NCBI GenBank assembly: GCA_031261525.1
Contig: JAISJM010000036.1
Location: 1-37,259 of the forward strand
Source: Eubacteriales Family XIII. Incertae Sedis bacterium
GTDB taxonomy: Bacteria; Bacillota; Clostridia; Peptostreptococcales; Anaerovoracaceae
Length of the DNA: 37,259 nucleotides
Direction: 5' to 3'
Below, one piece after another: positions 15,874 to 24,733 of this stretch. Every line of letters begins with the position of its first letter. Positions within the stretch are counted from its first letter, which is position 1. The translations under genes were made by a program, and so were the position numbers. A model generated the notes under the pieces. The model saw only the letters and a program-made list of their open reading frames with translations, had not been told where the DNA came from and did no database searches.

Positions 15874-16863
15874 ATGCTGAGTAACAATAAATTCAACATC
15901 ATAATATCTGTCGTTGCAGCCATTGTTATATGGGGCTATGTTGTGCTTGCCGTGAATCCATCAACCACAAAGACGCTATCCAATATTCCAATCGAAATCA
16001 GTGGAATCGATGATTTGACGAATCGCGGACTTGTGATTGCATCGATGGATACGGAGACGGTGACTGTCGTTGCGGAAGGGACGCGGTCTGACATTTATGA
16101 AATCACGCCGATGGAGATTCTCGCCAAAATTGATGTGACGGGCTATCCGCAAGGGCGCAATGAGATTTCCTTGACGACGACGGCACCCGACAAAATCAAT
16201 ATCGAAGACACGCGTCCCGAAAAGCTCAGTGTGACAATAGAAAAATTATATAAAGATACAAAACCAGTCGAGGTCTCTTATAAAGGAACGATGCCATCGG
16301 GCATGGAACCTGGAAATGTCGAAGTATTACCTAAAAACATTGAAATTGGTGGCACGAAAGATGCCGTAGAACGTGTTAATTCTGTAAGAGTTGATGTACA
16401 AGTGAAAGATGATGGCGAGGCTGAAGAGCATGCAGAAGTCTATCCCGTGGCATATGATAGTTTGGGCAAACAAGTTTTAGGTATCAGTTTTTCACAAGAG
16501 ACGGTTGCCGTCAATTTTAAACTGATGTATCTGAAAGAGGTTGATTTGAGCGTGAAGACAAAAGGCACGCCTGATACTGGATTAAAAGTTGCGAGCGTTG
16601 ATGCCCCGAATACCATTTGGCTCAAGAGTACCGACAAAAATGCGCTGAATGATTTAGATAAATTCATAAGTCCAGAGGATCTTGATGTAACGGGTTTGAA
16701 CGAAAAGAAAGAATTCGTATTGAAGTTTAATCTACCATCAGGCGTATATATTGCAAAGTCATCTTCTGGGATCAAAGCGACGGTTGATTTTGAAAAGGAT
16801 TCCTTTGTAGGCGCGGCGTCCGAGGATCCAAATGTAAGCGATGGTGCAGTCACCACAGGGTAG
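15874..16863 (+). CDS. cdaR: CdaR (YbbR-domain regulator of CdaA)
   Basis: A single N-terminal membrane helix (NIIISVVAAIVIWGYVVLAV) is followed by about three YbbR repeats of 80-90 residues on the outer face of the membrane, ending in a disordered acidic tail. It modulates CdaA through the membrane. Upstream in-frame ATGs at 15844 and 15862 overlap the end of cdaA. I prefer 15874 (MLSNNKFNIIIS, 329 residues) because it follows the cdaA stop by one base and puts the helix close to the N-terminus, although AAAAGG (15855-15860) is a little far from it. The start is therefore uncertain by up to 10 codons. Confidence 0.92.
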   Translation: MLSNNKFNIIISVVAAIVIWGYVVLAVNPSTTKTLSNIPIEISGIDDLTNRGLVIASMDTETVTVVAEGTRSDIYEITPMEILAKIDVTGYPQGRNEISLTTTAPDKINIEDTRPEKLSVTIEKLYKDTKPVEVSYKGTMPSGMEPGNVEVLPKNIEIGGTKDAVERVNSVRVDVQVKDDGEAEEHAEVYPVAYDSLGKQVLGISFSQETVAVNFKLMYLKEVDLSVKTKGTPDTGLKVASVDAPNTIWLKSTDKNALNDLDKFISPEDLDVTGLNEKKEFVLKFNLPSGVYIAKSSSGIKATVDFEKDSFVGAASEDPNVSDGAVTTG

Positions 16864-16914
16864 GAACACGGAGATTTCCGGCAGCGGGAATGACATACAT
16901 GAAGGATGGGTTGA

Positions 16915-18270
16915 ATGAGAAAATATTTTGGAACAGATGGCGTGCGCGGCATTGCTGGAGAGGAACTAACTGCTGAATTTGCCTTTGCTTTAGGGAAAGC
17001 AGGCGCTACCGTATTGATGAACCGAACATCGGGCAGGATGCCGTTATTTATCATTGGTAAGGATACGCGTGTCAGTTGCGATATGCTCGAAACCGCATTG
17101 GTATCAGGCATACTCAGTGTCGGCGGCAATGTGTTCAAGGTTGGTGTATTACCGACACCAGCGGTTGCCTATTTATCGAGAGTATACGGTGCTGACGCAG
17201 GTATCGTCATCTCCGCCTCACATAATCCCTACGAATACAATGGCATTAAATTCTTCAATAAAGATGGCTATAAATTGGATGACGAAATCGAAGCGTCAAT
17301 TGAGAAAGTTCTCACGAAAAAATCTTATGATGCAAATGTCGTCGGTGCAGTCATCGGACGTATCACGCATATCGAAGAAGAAGCATTTGACAGATATTCA
17401 AAATTTTTACAAGAATCGCTCGATATCAATATCTCAGATATGAAGATTGCACTCGATTGTTCCAATGGCGCCGCATTTCAGATTGCACCACACGTCTATC
17501 GCGCTTTGGGTGCTGAAGTGAGTGTGATTGGAGCCAATCCCAATGGCATCAATATCAATGATGGCGTCGGCTCAACCCATCCTGAGACATTATGCAATTT
17601 TGTAAAGCAGGTTGGCGCTGATATTGGACTTGCCTATGATGGCGATTCAGATCGTTTGATTGCTGTTGATGAGACAGGCGAAATCATCAATGGGGATCGG
17701 ATTATGTATATCTGTGCGCAGATGCTGAAAGAAGAAGGAACGCTCGCTCACAACACGCTGACTGCGACCGTTATGAGCAATTTGGGGCTTAGACTCGCTT
17801 TAGAGGAAGCCGATATATTGATGCAGACTGCAGATGTCGGTGACCGATACGTGCTTGAACTCATGCAGCAGACAGGCAGTGTCTTAGGTGGAGAGCAAAG
17901 TGGTCACATCATCTTCCTAGATAAAAATACAACAGGAGATGGCGTCTACGCCTCCCTACAATTGATTCGAGCCATTAAAAAATCTGGCAAGAAAGCAAGT
18001 GAATTGAAAAATAAAGTGAAGATTTACCCACAGGTGCTTGTCAACGCCAAAGTAAAGACGAAGAACAAACACAAATACGAAGAAGACAGAGAAATTTGGG
18101 GCAAGATTATCGACCTCGAAAAGGAGATGGAAGGCAGAGGTCGCGTGCTCATCAGACCATCTGGTACCGAGCCACTCGTAAGAGTCATGCTTGAGGGTGA
18201 AGATGAAGAAAAACTTGGTGCGATGGCAACAGAACTTGCCACATTAATCGAGAAGAAACTGAACGCGTAG
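16915..18270 (+). CDS. glmM: Phosphoglucosamine mutase GlmM
   Basis: Converts glucosamine-6-phosphate to glucosamine-1-phosphate for UDP-GlcNAc and peptidoglycan synthesis. The 451-residue length is normal. The N-terminus MRKYFGTDGVRGIAGEEL is typical. The phosphoserine is Ser102 in ISASHNP, the metal loop is DGDSDR at 242-247, and the phosphate-binding RPSGTEPLVRVM lies near the C-terminus. A GAAGGATGGG ribosome binding stretch precedes the start. GlmM can bind and inhibit CdaA in Bacillota. It sits 51 bp after cdaR and 13 bp before glmS, joining mutase and amidotransferase in one transcript. Confidence 0.97.
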   Translation: MRKYFGTDGVRGIAGEELTAEFAFALGKAGATVLMNRTSGRMPLFIIGKDTRVSCDMLETALVSGILSVGGNVFKVGVLPTPAVAYLSRVYGADAGIVISASHNPYEYNGIKFFNKDGYKLDDEIEASIEKVLTKKSYDANVVGAVIGRITHIEEEAFDRYSKFLQESLDINISDMKIALDCSNGAAFQIAPHVYRALGAEVSVIGANPNGININDGVGSTHPETLCNFVKQVGADIGLAYDGDSDRLIAVDETGEIINGDRIMYICAQMLKEEGTLAHNTLTATVMSNLGLRLALEEADILMQTADVGDRYVLELMQQTGSVLGGEQSGHIIFLDKNTTGDGVYASLQLIRAIKKSGKKASELKNKVKIYPQVLVNAKVKTKNKHKYEEDREIWGKIIDLEKEMEGRGRVLIRPSGTEPLVRVMLEGEDEEKLGAMATELATLIEKKLNA

Positions 18271-18283
18271 TGGGAGATAAAAT

Positions 18284-20113
18284 ATGTGTGGAATTGTTGG
18301 ATATGTTGGAGACGATAGCGCAAAAGAGGTGATTCTGACAGGATTGCAAGCGCTTGAATATAGAGGTTACGATAGCGCAGGGATTGCGCTGAGCAAGAAT
18401 GGCAAGCTTCTCATACGAAAAGAAAGTGGTGAGCTAAAGAATTTAGTCAAGCGGACGCAAGCGAAGGATTTTGAGGCGCATATCGGCATTGGTCATACGC
18501 GTTGGGCGACACACGGAAGTCCAACCAGAGAAAATGCCCATCCGCATGTAAGCCAAGATGGCAGAATTGCAATCGTACACAACGGCATCATTGAGAATTA
18601 TCAAGAATTAAGACAGTGGTTGACGAAAGAACACAATATCGAATTTAAGTCGGTGACAGATTCTGAAGCCATTGCACATTTGGTTAGCATCTATTATAAA
18701 GGCGATTTGCTCGAAGCTGTTATGACGGCGACAGAGAAATTATCAGGAGCTTATGCCATTGGTGTCATCGCATGTGATAATCCAGATGAGATTGTTGCAG
18801 CACGCATGGACGCACCACTTATTACAGGAATTGGCGAAAATGGTAATTATTTGGCGAGCGATTCTCCCGCATTACTCAAATATACGAGAGATATCTATGT
18901 CATTGAAAATGGCGAATATGTCGTCATCACAAAAGACAACATTCGCATCATGGATAAGGATGGAACACGCATCAGAAGACAGTCGACCCATGTTGACCTC
19001 GATGCAGCCGCTGCTGAAAAGGGTGGACATCCGCATTTTATGATCAAAGAGATTTATGAGCAGCCAGAGAAAGTAAAAGAAGCGCTGAAGATTCGTCTCG
19101 ACAAGCATAACAATGTCAAGCTGGAAGGCATCCACTTTACAAAGGCGCAGCTCGAAGGATTCGATCGCGTGTATATCGTTGCCTGCGGTACGGCATATCA
19201 CGCAGGATTGATTGGAAAATACGCAATTGAGAAATATGCAAAGATTCCTGTAGAGGTTGATGTCGCATCGGAGTTTCGTTATCGTGACCCATTTGTAGAC
19301 GACAAAACTTTGGTCATTTGCATTTCCCAGTCTGGAGAGACATCTGACACACTCGAAGCGCTTCGGGAAGCGAAAAAGCGCGGTGGAAGAATCTTGTCCT
19401 TAGTAAATGTCGTCGGTAGTTCTGTCGCAAGAGAGAGTGATGATGTCCTCTATACATGGGCAGGGCTTGAAATCGCGGTCGCCTCGACGAAAGCCTATAC
19501 AACGCAGCTCATCTGCCTCTATCTCGTTGCGCTGTATATGGGAAAAGTGAAGGGCAGTATCGATACGGAACATTACAGAACGGTCATCGATGAATTGCTG
19601 CTCATACCTGAAAAGCTGGAGACGGTGATTCGTAGTGAACGTCGTATCAGGGAACTTGCAGAAGACGTCTACAAGAAAGAGCAAATCTTTTTCATTGGAC
19701 GTGGCGTTGATGTCGCCACAAGTCTTGAAGGAAGCCTGAAACTCAAGGAGATATCCTATATCAATTCCTTCGCGATTGCGGCAGGAGAACTAAAGCATGG
19801 AACGATTGCGCTCATACGAAGAGGCACGTTGTTTCTTGCGCTCGCAACGCAGGATAAGGTCTATGAGAAGATGATTTCCAATATCGAAGAGATCAAAGCA
19901 CGGAAAGCCTTTGTTGTGACCATATCCAAAGATTCACGAAAAAGCATTGAAAAAGTTGCTGACAGAACATTATATATCCCGGATTGTATCGACGATCTTA
20001 CGCCGATTCTCGCTGTCGTGCCATTGCAACTTTTCTCTTATCATATCGCAAAACTGCGTGGAAAAGAGATTGACAAACCTCGGAATTTAGCAAAATCCGT
20101 TACTGTAGAATAA
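18284..20113 (+). CDS. glmS: Glutamine-fructose-6-phosphate aminotransferase GlmS
   Basis: First step of amino-sugar synthesis: fructose-6-phosphate plus glutamine gives glucosamine-6-phosphate, the substrate of GlmM just upstream. The 609 residues begin MCGIVGYVG, with Cys2 as the N-terminal nucleophile of the glutaminase domain (about 1-240; HTRWATHG, HNGIIENY). Two SIS sugar-isomerase domains follow (ACGTAYHAG and SQSGETSDT in the first). The C-terminus KPRNLAKSVTVE is the usual one. GGGAG precedes the ATG. No glmS ribozyme is visible upstream, as the gap to glmM is only 13 bp; in this operon GlmS would be controlled with glmM. Confidence 0.97.
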   Translation: MCGIVGYVGDDSAKEVILTGLQALEYRGYDSAGIALSKNGKLLIRKESGELKNLVKRTQAKDFEAHIGIGHTRWATHGSPTRENAHPHVSQDGRIAIVHNGIIENYQELRQWLTKEHNIEFKSVTDSEAIAHLVSIYYKGDLLEAVMTATEKLSGAYAIGVIACDNPDEIVAARMDAPLITGIGENGNYLASDSPALLKYTRDIYVIENGEYVVITKDNIRIMDKDGTRIRRQSTHVDLDAAAAEKGGHPHFMIKEIYEQPEKVKEALKIRLDKHNNVKLEGIHFTKAQLEGFDRVYIVACGTAYHAGLIGKYAIEKYAKIPVEVDVASEFRYRDPFVDDKTLVICISQSGETSDTLEALREAKKRGGRILSLVNVVGSSVARESDDVLYTWAGLEIAVASTKAYTTQLICLYLVALYMGKVKGSIDTEHYRTVIDELLLIPEKLETVIRSERRIRELAEDVYKKEQIFFIGRGVDVATSLEGSLKLKEISYINSFAIAAGELKHGTIALIRRGTLFLALATQDKVYEKMISNIEEIKARKAFVVTISKDSRKSIEKVADRTLYIPDCIDDLTPILAVVPLQLFSYHIAKLRGKEIDKPRNLAKSVTVE

Positions 20114-20190
20114 ATAAACTGCCCCTAGAAAGCCGTATCTGAGATCCCTGATGAGACGTTGGGGATGACAAAAAGTATGAGCATATAAAA

Positions 20191-21330
20191 ATGGATATAG
20201 AAAAAGAGAAATGGATAGAAACGTTGGAAAGCGCCGAACTTTCTGACCACGATGAACCGTATCGATATGATAGCCTAGATGACGCAGATGACGCAGATGA
20301 AGTAAAGAAAATACCGCATGAGAATCGATTGCGTACGTTGACACACGATCATGTAAAAGTCAGTAAAGAATATTACAGAGGGTGTCTCCTTGGTGGGGCA
20401 GTTGCCGATGCAAAATGTCTTGCGCTGAAAGAATTTGGCCGTGATTTGATATCTGACAATACGCAGATGGCGTATTTTACGCTTGATGGATTGTATTGGG
20501 CTGATTCTCGTGCAAAACGACGTGGGGTATACGCCTATATTCCATGCTTGTTTTACGCATACCAAAAATGGTATTACACGCAGACAGGAAGTTTGTCTGA
20601 TGATCGATACGATTTCATTCTGCAAGGCGAAATCCTACGATGGGAAGAATTGTTTGCGCGCCGCGGTAAAGGCATGACGAGCATCAATGCCCTCGCGAGT
20701 TCCATCAATGGCAAATACGGCACGATTACAAACCGCATCAATCAGAACAACACCTGTGGTGCTGTCAATCGCGTTGCGCCAATCGGCATGTATTTTCCAG
20801 GTGATATCAAGATGGCATTTCGCGTCGGATGCGATTCTGCGGCGATTACGCATGGTCACACCAACGCCATTTATTCAAGTGGATTTATGGCGGCGCTCAT
20901 CTCTTCCATTTTTGCAGGAAACAGCATCAAGGAAGCAGCATACAAAGGACTCAGCTGCCTGCGCGAGAAACCAGAGGCTGCAGATGTCGCAAAGGCAATT
21001 GGCAAAGCACTCATCCTTTCGGATGAATTGGACGATTACCGAATGCTACTTCGGCAGATTGGTCTCGGCTATACATCGGAGGAAGCTGTCGCGATTGCAG
21101 TATTGATTGCCATTCGGTTCAGCGATGATTTTGAGAGTGCGATCAATGCGGCGATTGTCTATGGCGGCAATACAGATAGTATACCACCGCTGATTGGATC
21201 GATTCTTGGTACCTATCTAGGCTCCCTCGAGATTCCATACAGGTGGGTGCAGAAATTAGAACTTGCGGAACTTGCCGTATATGGTGCAGATAAATTACTG
21301 ACAAGAGTAAAGGAAAATGGCGGATGGTGA
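20191..21330 (+). CDS. ADP-ribosylglycohydrolase-family protein with altered metal motifs
   Basis: This 379-residue protein belongs to the ADP-ribosylglycohydrolase/DraG fold, which removes ADP-ribose from targets using two metal ions. The domain starts near residue 66 (YYRGCLLGGAVADA). The first metal motif, usually [ST]DDT, reads SDNTQM (88-93); the second, usually GDxDS/T, reads GNTDS (326-330). A metal-binding Asp is thus replaced by Asn in each, so activity may be reduced, changed or lost. The first 60 residues are acidic and unlike the family. No clear ribosome binding site is seen at 20191, so the start is less certain. It lies 77 bp after glmS and overlaps the next gene by 7 bp (ATGGTGA). 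Substrate unknown. Confidence 0.85.
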   Translation: MDIEKEKWIETLESAELSDHDEPYRYDSLDDADDADEVKKIPHENRLRTLTHDHVKVSKEYYRGCLLGGAVADAKCLALKEFGRDLISDNTQMAYFTLDGLYWADSRAKRRGVYAYIPCLFYAYQKWYYTQTGSLSDDRYDFILQGEILRWEELFARRGKGMTSINALASSINGKYGTITNRINQNNTCGAVNRVAPIGMYFPGDIKMAFRVGCDSAAITHGHTNAIYSSGFMAALISSIFAGNSIKEAAYKGLSCLREKPEAADVAKAIGKALILSDELDDYRMLLRQIGLGYTSEEAVAIAVLIAIRFSDDFESAINAAIVYGGNTDSIPPLIGSILGTYLGSLEIPYRWVQKLELAELAVYGADKLLTRVKENGGW

Positions 21331-22517
21331 CAAATATGAAAGAGATCATTACACAGTTTCGCAGAGACCTTCATCGTATTCCAGAACTGGATACGGATCT
21401 TCAGAAGACAAGGGCGTATCTGACAAATTATCTAAATAAATTAAGTTGTGAATTGGTAGATTTGGGTGAATCTGGGTTTGTAGCCTTGTTCAACACGCCT
21501 GTCATTCCTGAAAACGAGGATTTGACGGATCCTACAATTTCGACCATTTCTACCATTTCTACAATCGCTTTCCGTGCTGATATGGACGCATTGCCAATCG
21601 AGGAGATGAGTGATGCCGACTATGTATCAACGCATCCAGGGATTATGCACGCCTGCGGTCATGATGGACACATGGCAATTCTGCTCGGTCTTGCCACAAA
21701 GATTGAGGAGCACCTCGATGAACTAGGCGATCTCGGAATCATGCTGATTTTCCAAGCTGCAGAGGAGACTACGGGCGGCGCAAAGCTGATATGTGATTCA
21801 GGTGTATTTGAAACATACAATGTTCAGCGAATCTACGGTCTGCATCTGTGGCCAGGCTATCCAAAAGATACTGTAATCTGCAGAAGTAAGGAGTTTATGG
21901 CAGGAACCTGTGTTGTCACAATTGACATCGAAGGTCGATCTGCACATATTGGCAAATTCAAAGATGGTATCGATGCACTCGGAATTGCAGCCGATTTTAT
22001 CAGAGCGACCTACGACATGGAGGGACGCGAGCTCGACGAAAAGGTATTCAGACTCCTGAAATTTGGTATGTTGAGCAGCGGCACAGGGGTCAACATCGTT
22101 GCAAGTCATGCAAAGATTCAGGGGACACTCCGAACATACGACAGCGAGACAAAAGCGTTTCTCTGGAACCGCATGAAAGAAATCGCCCAAGCGTTGGAAG
22201 AACAGACTGGTGCGGCATTTACCTTTTCACGCACGGACGGTTATCCACCTGTTGTCAATCCGCCTGCGGTCTACGAAGAAGCAACTGCAAGCCTGAAAGC
22301 GGCAGGGTTCGACATTTTCGCACTGGAAGAACCGATGCTCATTGCAGAAGATTTCTCGTATTATTTGGAAGAAGTTCCAGGATTGTTTATCCATCTGGGC
22401 ACAGGCTCTGATACGCCGCTTCACACATGCAATTACGAGATGGACGAAGATGTGCTCGTGACAGGCGTCAATATATTCTATCGATTATTACTCGATTACA
22501 AAAAAGAATGGGAATAG
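21324..22517 (+). CDS. M20-family metal amidohydrolase (N-acyl-amino-acid/hippurate hydrolase type)
   Basis: Likely a cytoplasmic zinc peptidase-family amidohydrolase cutting N-acylated amino acids or related amides, 397 residues. Seen are the N-terminal FRRDLHRIPEL, the metal motif MHACGHDGHM (108-117), AAEETTGGA with the catalytic Glu pair, YGLHLWPG, and AEDFSYYLEEVPG near the C-terminus; the dimerisation lid is in the middle (SAHIGKFKDGIDAL). AAAGGA at 21309-21314 supports the start at 21324, which overlaps the previous stop. An odd loop at about residues 56-81 contains in-frame TIS repeats coded by 9-bp DNA units. The exact substrate cannot be read from sequence. Confidence 0.9.
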   Translation: MVTNMKEIITQFRRDLHRIPELDTDLQKTRAYLTNYLNKLSCELVDLGESGFVALFNTPVIPENEDLTDPTISTISTISTIAFRADMDALPIEEMSDADYVSTHPGIMHACGHDGHMAILLGLATKIEEHLDELGDLGIMLIFQAAEETTGGAKLICDSGVFETYNVQRIYGLHLWPGYPKDTVICRSKEFMAGTCVVTIDIEGRSAHIGKFKDGIDALGIAADFIRATYDMEGRELDEKVFRLLKFGMLSSGTGVNIVASHAKIQGTLRTYDSETKAFLWNRMKEIAQALEEQTGAAFTFSRTDGYPPVVNPPAVYEEATASLKAAGFDIFALEEPMLIAEDFSYYLEEVPGLFIHLGTGSDTPLHTCNYEMDEDVLVTGVNIFYRLLLDYKKEWE

Positions 22518-22533
22518 AAAGAAGACTTACTTT

Positions 22534-24231
22534 ATGTATAAAGATGAAAATAGAGCACTTGCAGCGTTGCTTTTTGATGGTGAGGCGTTACGCACAATTG
22601 ACGATTATGAAGAACTGTATAAGCCGAGAGAGACGCATGATGGACAGATGATTACAAGGCTTGGCCCGTCGCCGACAGGGTTCATCCATCTTGGCAATTT
22701 GTATATGGCATATATCAACAAAAAATTTGCAAAGCAATCTGGTGGTGCATGCTATTTGCGAGTCGAGGATACCGACGAGAAACGCGCGGTTGAAGGTGCC
22801 GTGGATACGCTTATCGATGGATTGGCGTATTTTGGCATTGACTTTGACGAGGGCGCGGGACAAGGCAACATAGGTAATATCAGCGATACAGACTCTGGCG
22901 AGTACGGCCCCTACTATCAGAGCGACAGACGCGACATTTACCGAACATTTGCAAAGGAACTTGTCCTGCGTGGGCATGCCTATCCGTGTTTCCTCACGGA
23001 AGAAGAAATCGATCAAATTCGTGCGGGTCAGGAAGAGCAGAAACGCACGCCTGGTATCTACAAAGGATATTCAAAGTATCGCGATGCGAGCTTAGATGAC
23101 GTGAAGACGCTCATTGCAGAGGGGAAACCGTACGTGCTCAGGCTTCGCGCCGAGGGTACGGAGGGTGAATTTAGAAGCGGGTTTGACGCGGTGCGTGGCG
23201 AACTGAAGCTCCCTGTCAATTTCATGGATATCGTTGTGCTGAAGAAGACAGGCATGCCGACTTATCATTTTGCACATATTGTCGACGATCATCTGATGCA
23301 CACGACGCATGTCATTCGCGGCGAAGAATGGCTCAGTTCGTTGCCGATTCATCTGAATCTATTTGAGCTTTTAGAGATTGATCCACCTGTGTATGCGCAT
23401 GCGACGGTGCTGATGAAATTTGATGATGAGACGGGCAAGAAGCGCAAGCTTTCGAAGCGTAAGGATCCCGAATTGTCACTGACCTATTATATGCAGGAGG
23501 GCTATCATAAGGCTGCAATTGAAGAATATCTGCTTACGATTATCAATTCCGATTACGAGGAATGGCGCGCAGAGCATCTGGATGCTAGCACCGATGAATT
23601 TAAGATATCATTCGAGAAGATGAGCAATTCAGGCATTTTGTTCGATCTGGACAAGCTTCGAGACGTGAGCAAAGATGCGTTGCTGAGGCTTCCCGCAGAA
23701 GAAATCGCCGATTATCTGATTGATTGGGCGTATCGATATGCCGCAAGCGAGCCTGAATTATCGGGAATCTATGAGGTGTTATCCAGTGATAAACCCCAGC
23801 TTGCACAGATTTTAGATATTGGTAGATCTGGCGCAAAACCGCGTAAGGATTTATCCTATGCGAAGCAGATTTGGGAGCACATCAGTTATTTTTATGATGA
23901 TTTTTATAAAATCACAGACGACATTCCAGAGCATATTGCGGACGGTGATGCTGCGGTTTTATTGAAGGAATATATAGAAAATCATGACATCAATGATGAC
24001 CGTGACACGTGGTTTGCGAAGATTCGCGAGCTTGGCACGAAGCACGGCTATGCTGCGAAACCAAAAGATTTTAAGAAGAACCCTGACGATTACAAAGGGC
24101 ATGTCGGCGATGTGAGCGCGTTGATTCGTTTGGCGCTTGTTGGGAAGACGACGTCCCCAGACATCTACGAAATCGAACAGATTATGGGCGCAGAAAAAGT
24201 GAATCAGCGGATTTTAGGGTTCCTAGGTTAG
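22534..24231 (+). CDS. gltX: Glutamate-tRNA ligase
   Basis: Class I aminoacyl-tRNA synthetase charging tRNA-Glu (and perhaps tRNA-Gln in a transamidation pathway), 565 residues. The HIGH-type motif is FIHLGN inside RLGPSPTGFIHLGN, and the KMSKS-type motif is KLSKRKD. The N-terminal 40 residues before RLGPSPTG are an extension I know from clostridial GltX proteins, so the upstream start at 22534 is preferred over the Met at 22648 despite a weak ribosome binding site (AAAGAAGA). It is 16 bp after the amidohydrolase and 13 bp before the PTS gene, so it appears to share their transcript. Confidence 0.95.
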   Translation: MYKDENRALAALLFDGEALRTIDDYEELYKPRETHDGQMITRLGPSPTGFIHLGNLYMAYINKKFAKQSGGACYLRVEDTDEKRAVEGAVDTLIDGLAYFGIDFDEGAGQGNIGNISDTDSGEYGPYYQSDRRDIYRTFAKELVLRGHAYPCFLTEEEIDQIRAGQEEQKRTPGIYKGYSKYRDASLDDVKTLIAEGKPYVLRLRAEGTEGEFRSGFDAVRGELKLPVNFMDIVVLKKTGMPTYHFAHIVDDHLMHTTHVIRGEEWLSSLPIHLNLFELLEIDPPVYAHATVLMKFDDETGKKRKLSKRKDPELSLTYYMQEGYHKAAIEEYLLTIINSDYEEWRAEHLDASTDEFKISFEKMSNSGILFDLDKLRDVSKDALLRLPAEEIADYLIDWAYRYAASEPELSGIYEVLSSDKPQLAQILDIGRSGAKPRKDLSYAKQIWEHISYFYDDFYKITDDIPEHIADGDAAVLLKEYIENHDINDDRDTWFAKIRELGTKHGYAAKPKDFKKNPDDYKGHVGDVSALIRLALVGKTTSPDIYEIEQIMGAEKVNQRILGFLG

Positions 24232-24244
24232 AGAGGCAGATACC

Positions 24245-24733
24245 ATGATAAAGCAGCTAAGAGTCGATGAGCGACTAATTCACGGTCAGATTACACTGGC
24301 ATGGACAAAGGCGCTAGAAGTAGATGCGATTCTAGTGGCAAATGACGCCGTTGCGAGCAATCCAGCTCTTTTGGAAGCGCAATGTGCTTCAGGTCCAGCG
24401 GATATCAAGTGCGCCGTTCGGGACTTGGACGGCGCGCTGAATCTTCTTACCGATAAGCGCGCGGAAAGCATGAAGATGCTTGTGCTCGTGCGGACAATCT
24501 GCGATGCGGTATACATTGCCGAACATATCCACAACATCGAAGAGGTCAATATTGGCAATATTGGAAAAGCGATACAGGCAGAAAAGACCGCGTTATGTCC
24601 AAATGTCATGTTGACGTGCAAAGGGATTGACAATCTAAAGAAACTGATCGAACTTTATCCTGATGCATACATACAAAATATACCAAGGGACGTGAAGCGT
24701 CTAGCAAGGGAAGTGTTAAATGAGGTATTCTAG
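24245..24733 (+). CDS. Orphan PTS IIB protein, mannose/fructose/sorbose family
   Basis: This 162-residue protein has the full IIB fold of mannose-type phosphotransferase systems. The N-terminal RVDERLIHGQ carries the phosphorylated His13. VNIGNIG and the C-terminal DAYIQNIPRD also fit the family. IIB normally takes phosphate from IIA and passes it to sugar on IIC/IID. None of IIA, IIC or IID is encoded in this window. Its 3' end overlaps the next gene, an AraC-type regulator, by 14 bp, implying tight co-translation. It may act as a phosphorylation-dependent signalling partner of the regulator, or serve a transporter encoded elsewhere; both are inference. Confidence 0.9.
   Translation: MIKQLRVDERLIHGQITLAWTKALEVDAILVANDAVASNPALLEAQCASGPADIKCAVRDLDGALNLLTDKRAESMKMLVLVRTICDAVYIAEHIHNIEEVNIGNIGKAIQAEKTALCPNVMLTCKGIDNLKKLIELYPDAYIQNIPRDVKRLAREVLNEVF

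Noticed and set aside
16440-17138. 232-residue - strand frame across cdaR and glmM
   Set aside because: It is antisense to two certain genes and has no family likeness.
18271-18283. glmS ribozyme
   Set aside because: Only 13 bases separate glmM and glmS, too little for the ribozyme, and its core sequence is not seen inside glmM.
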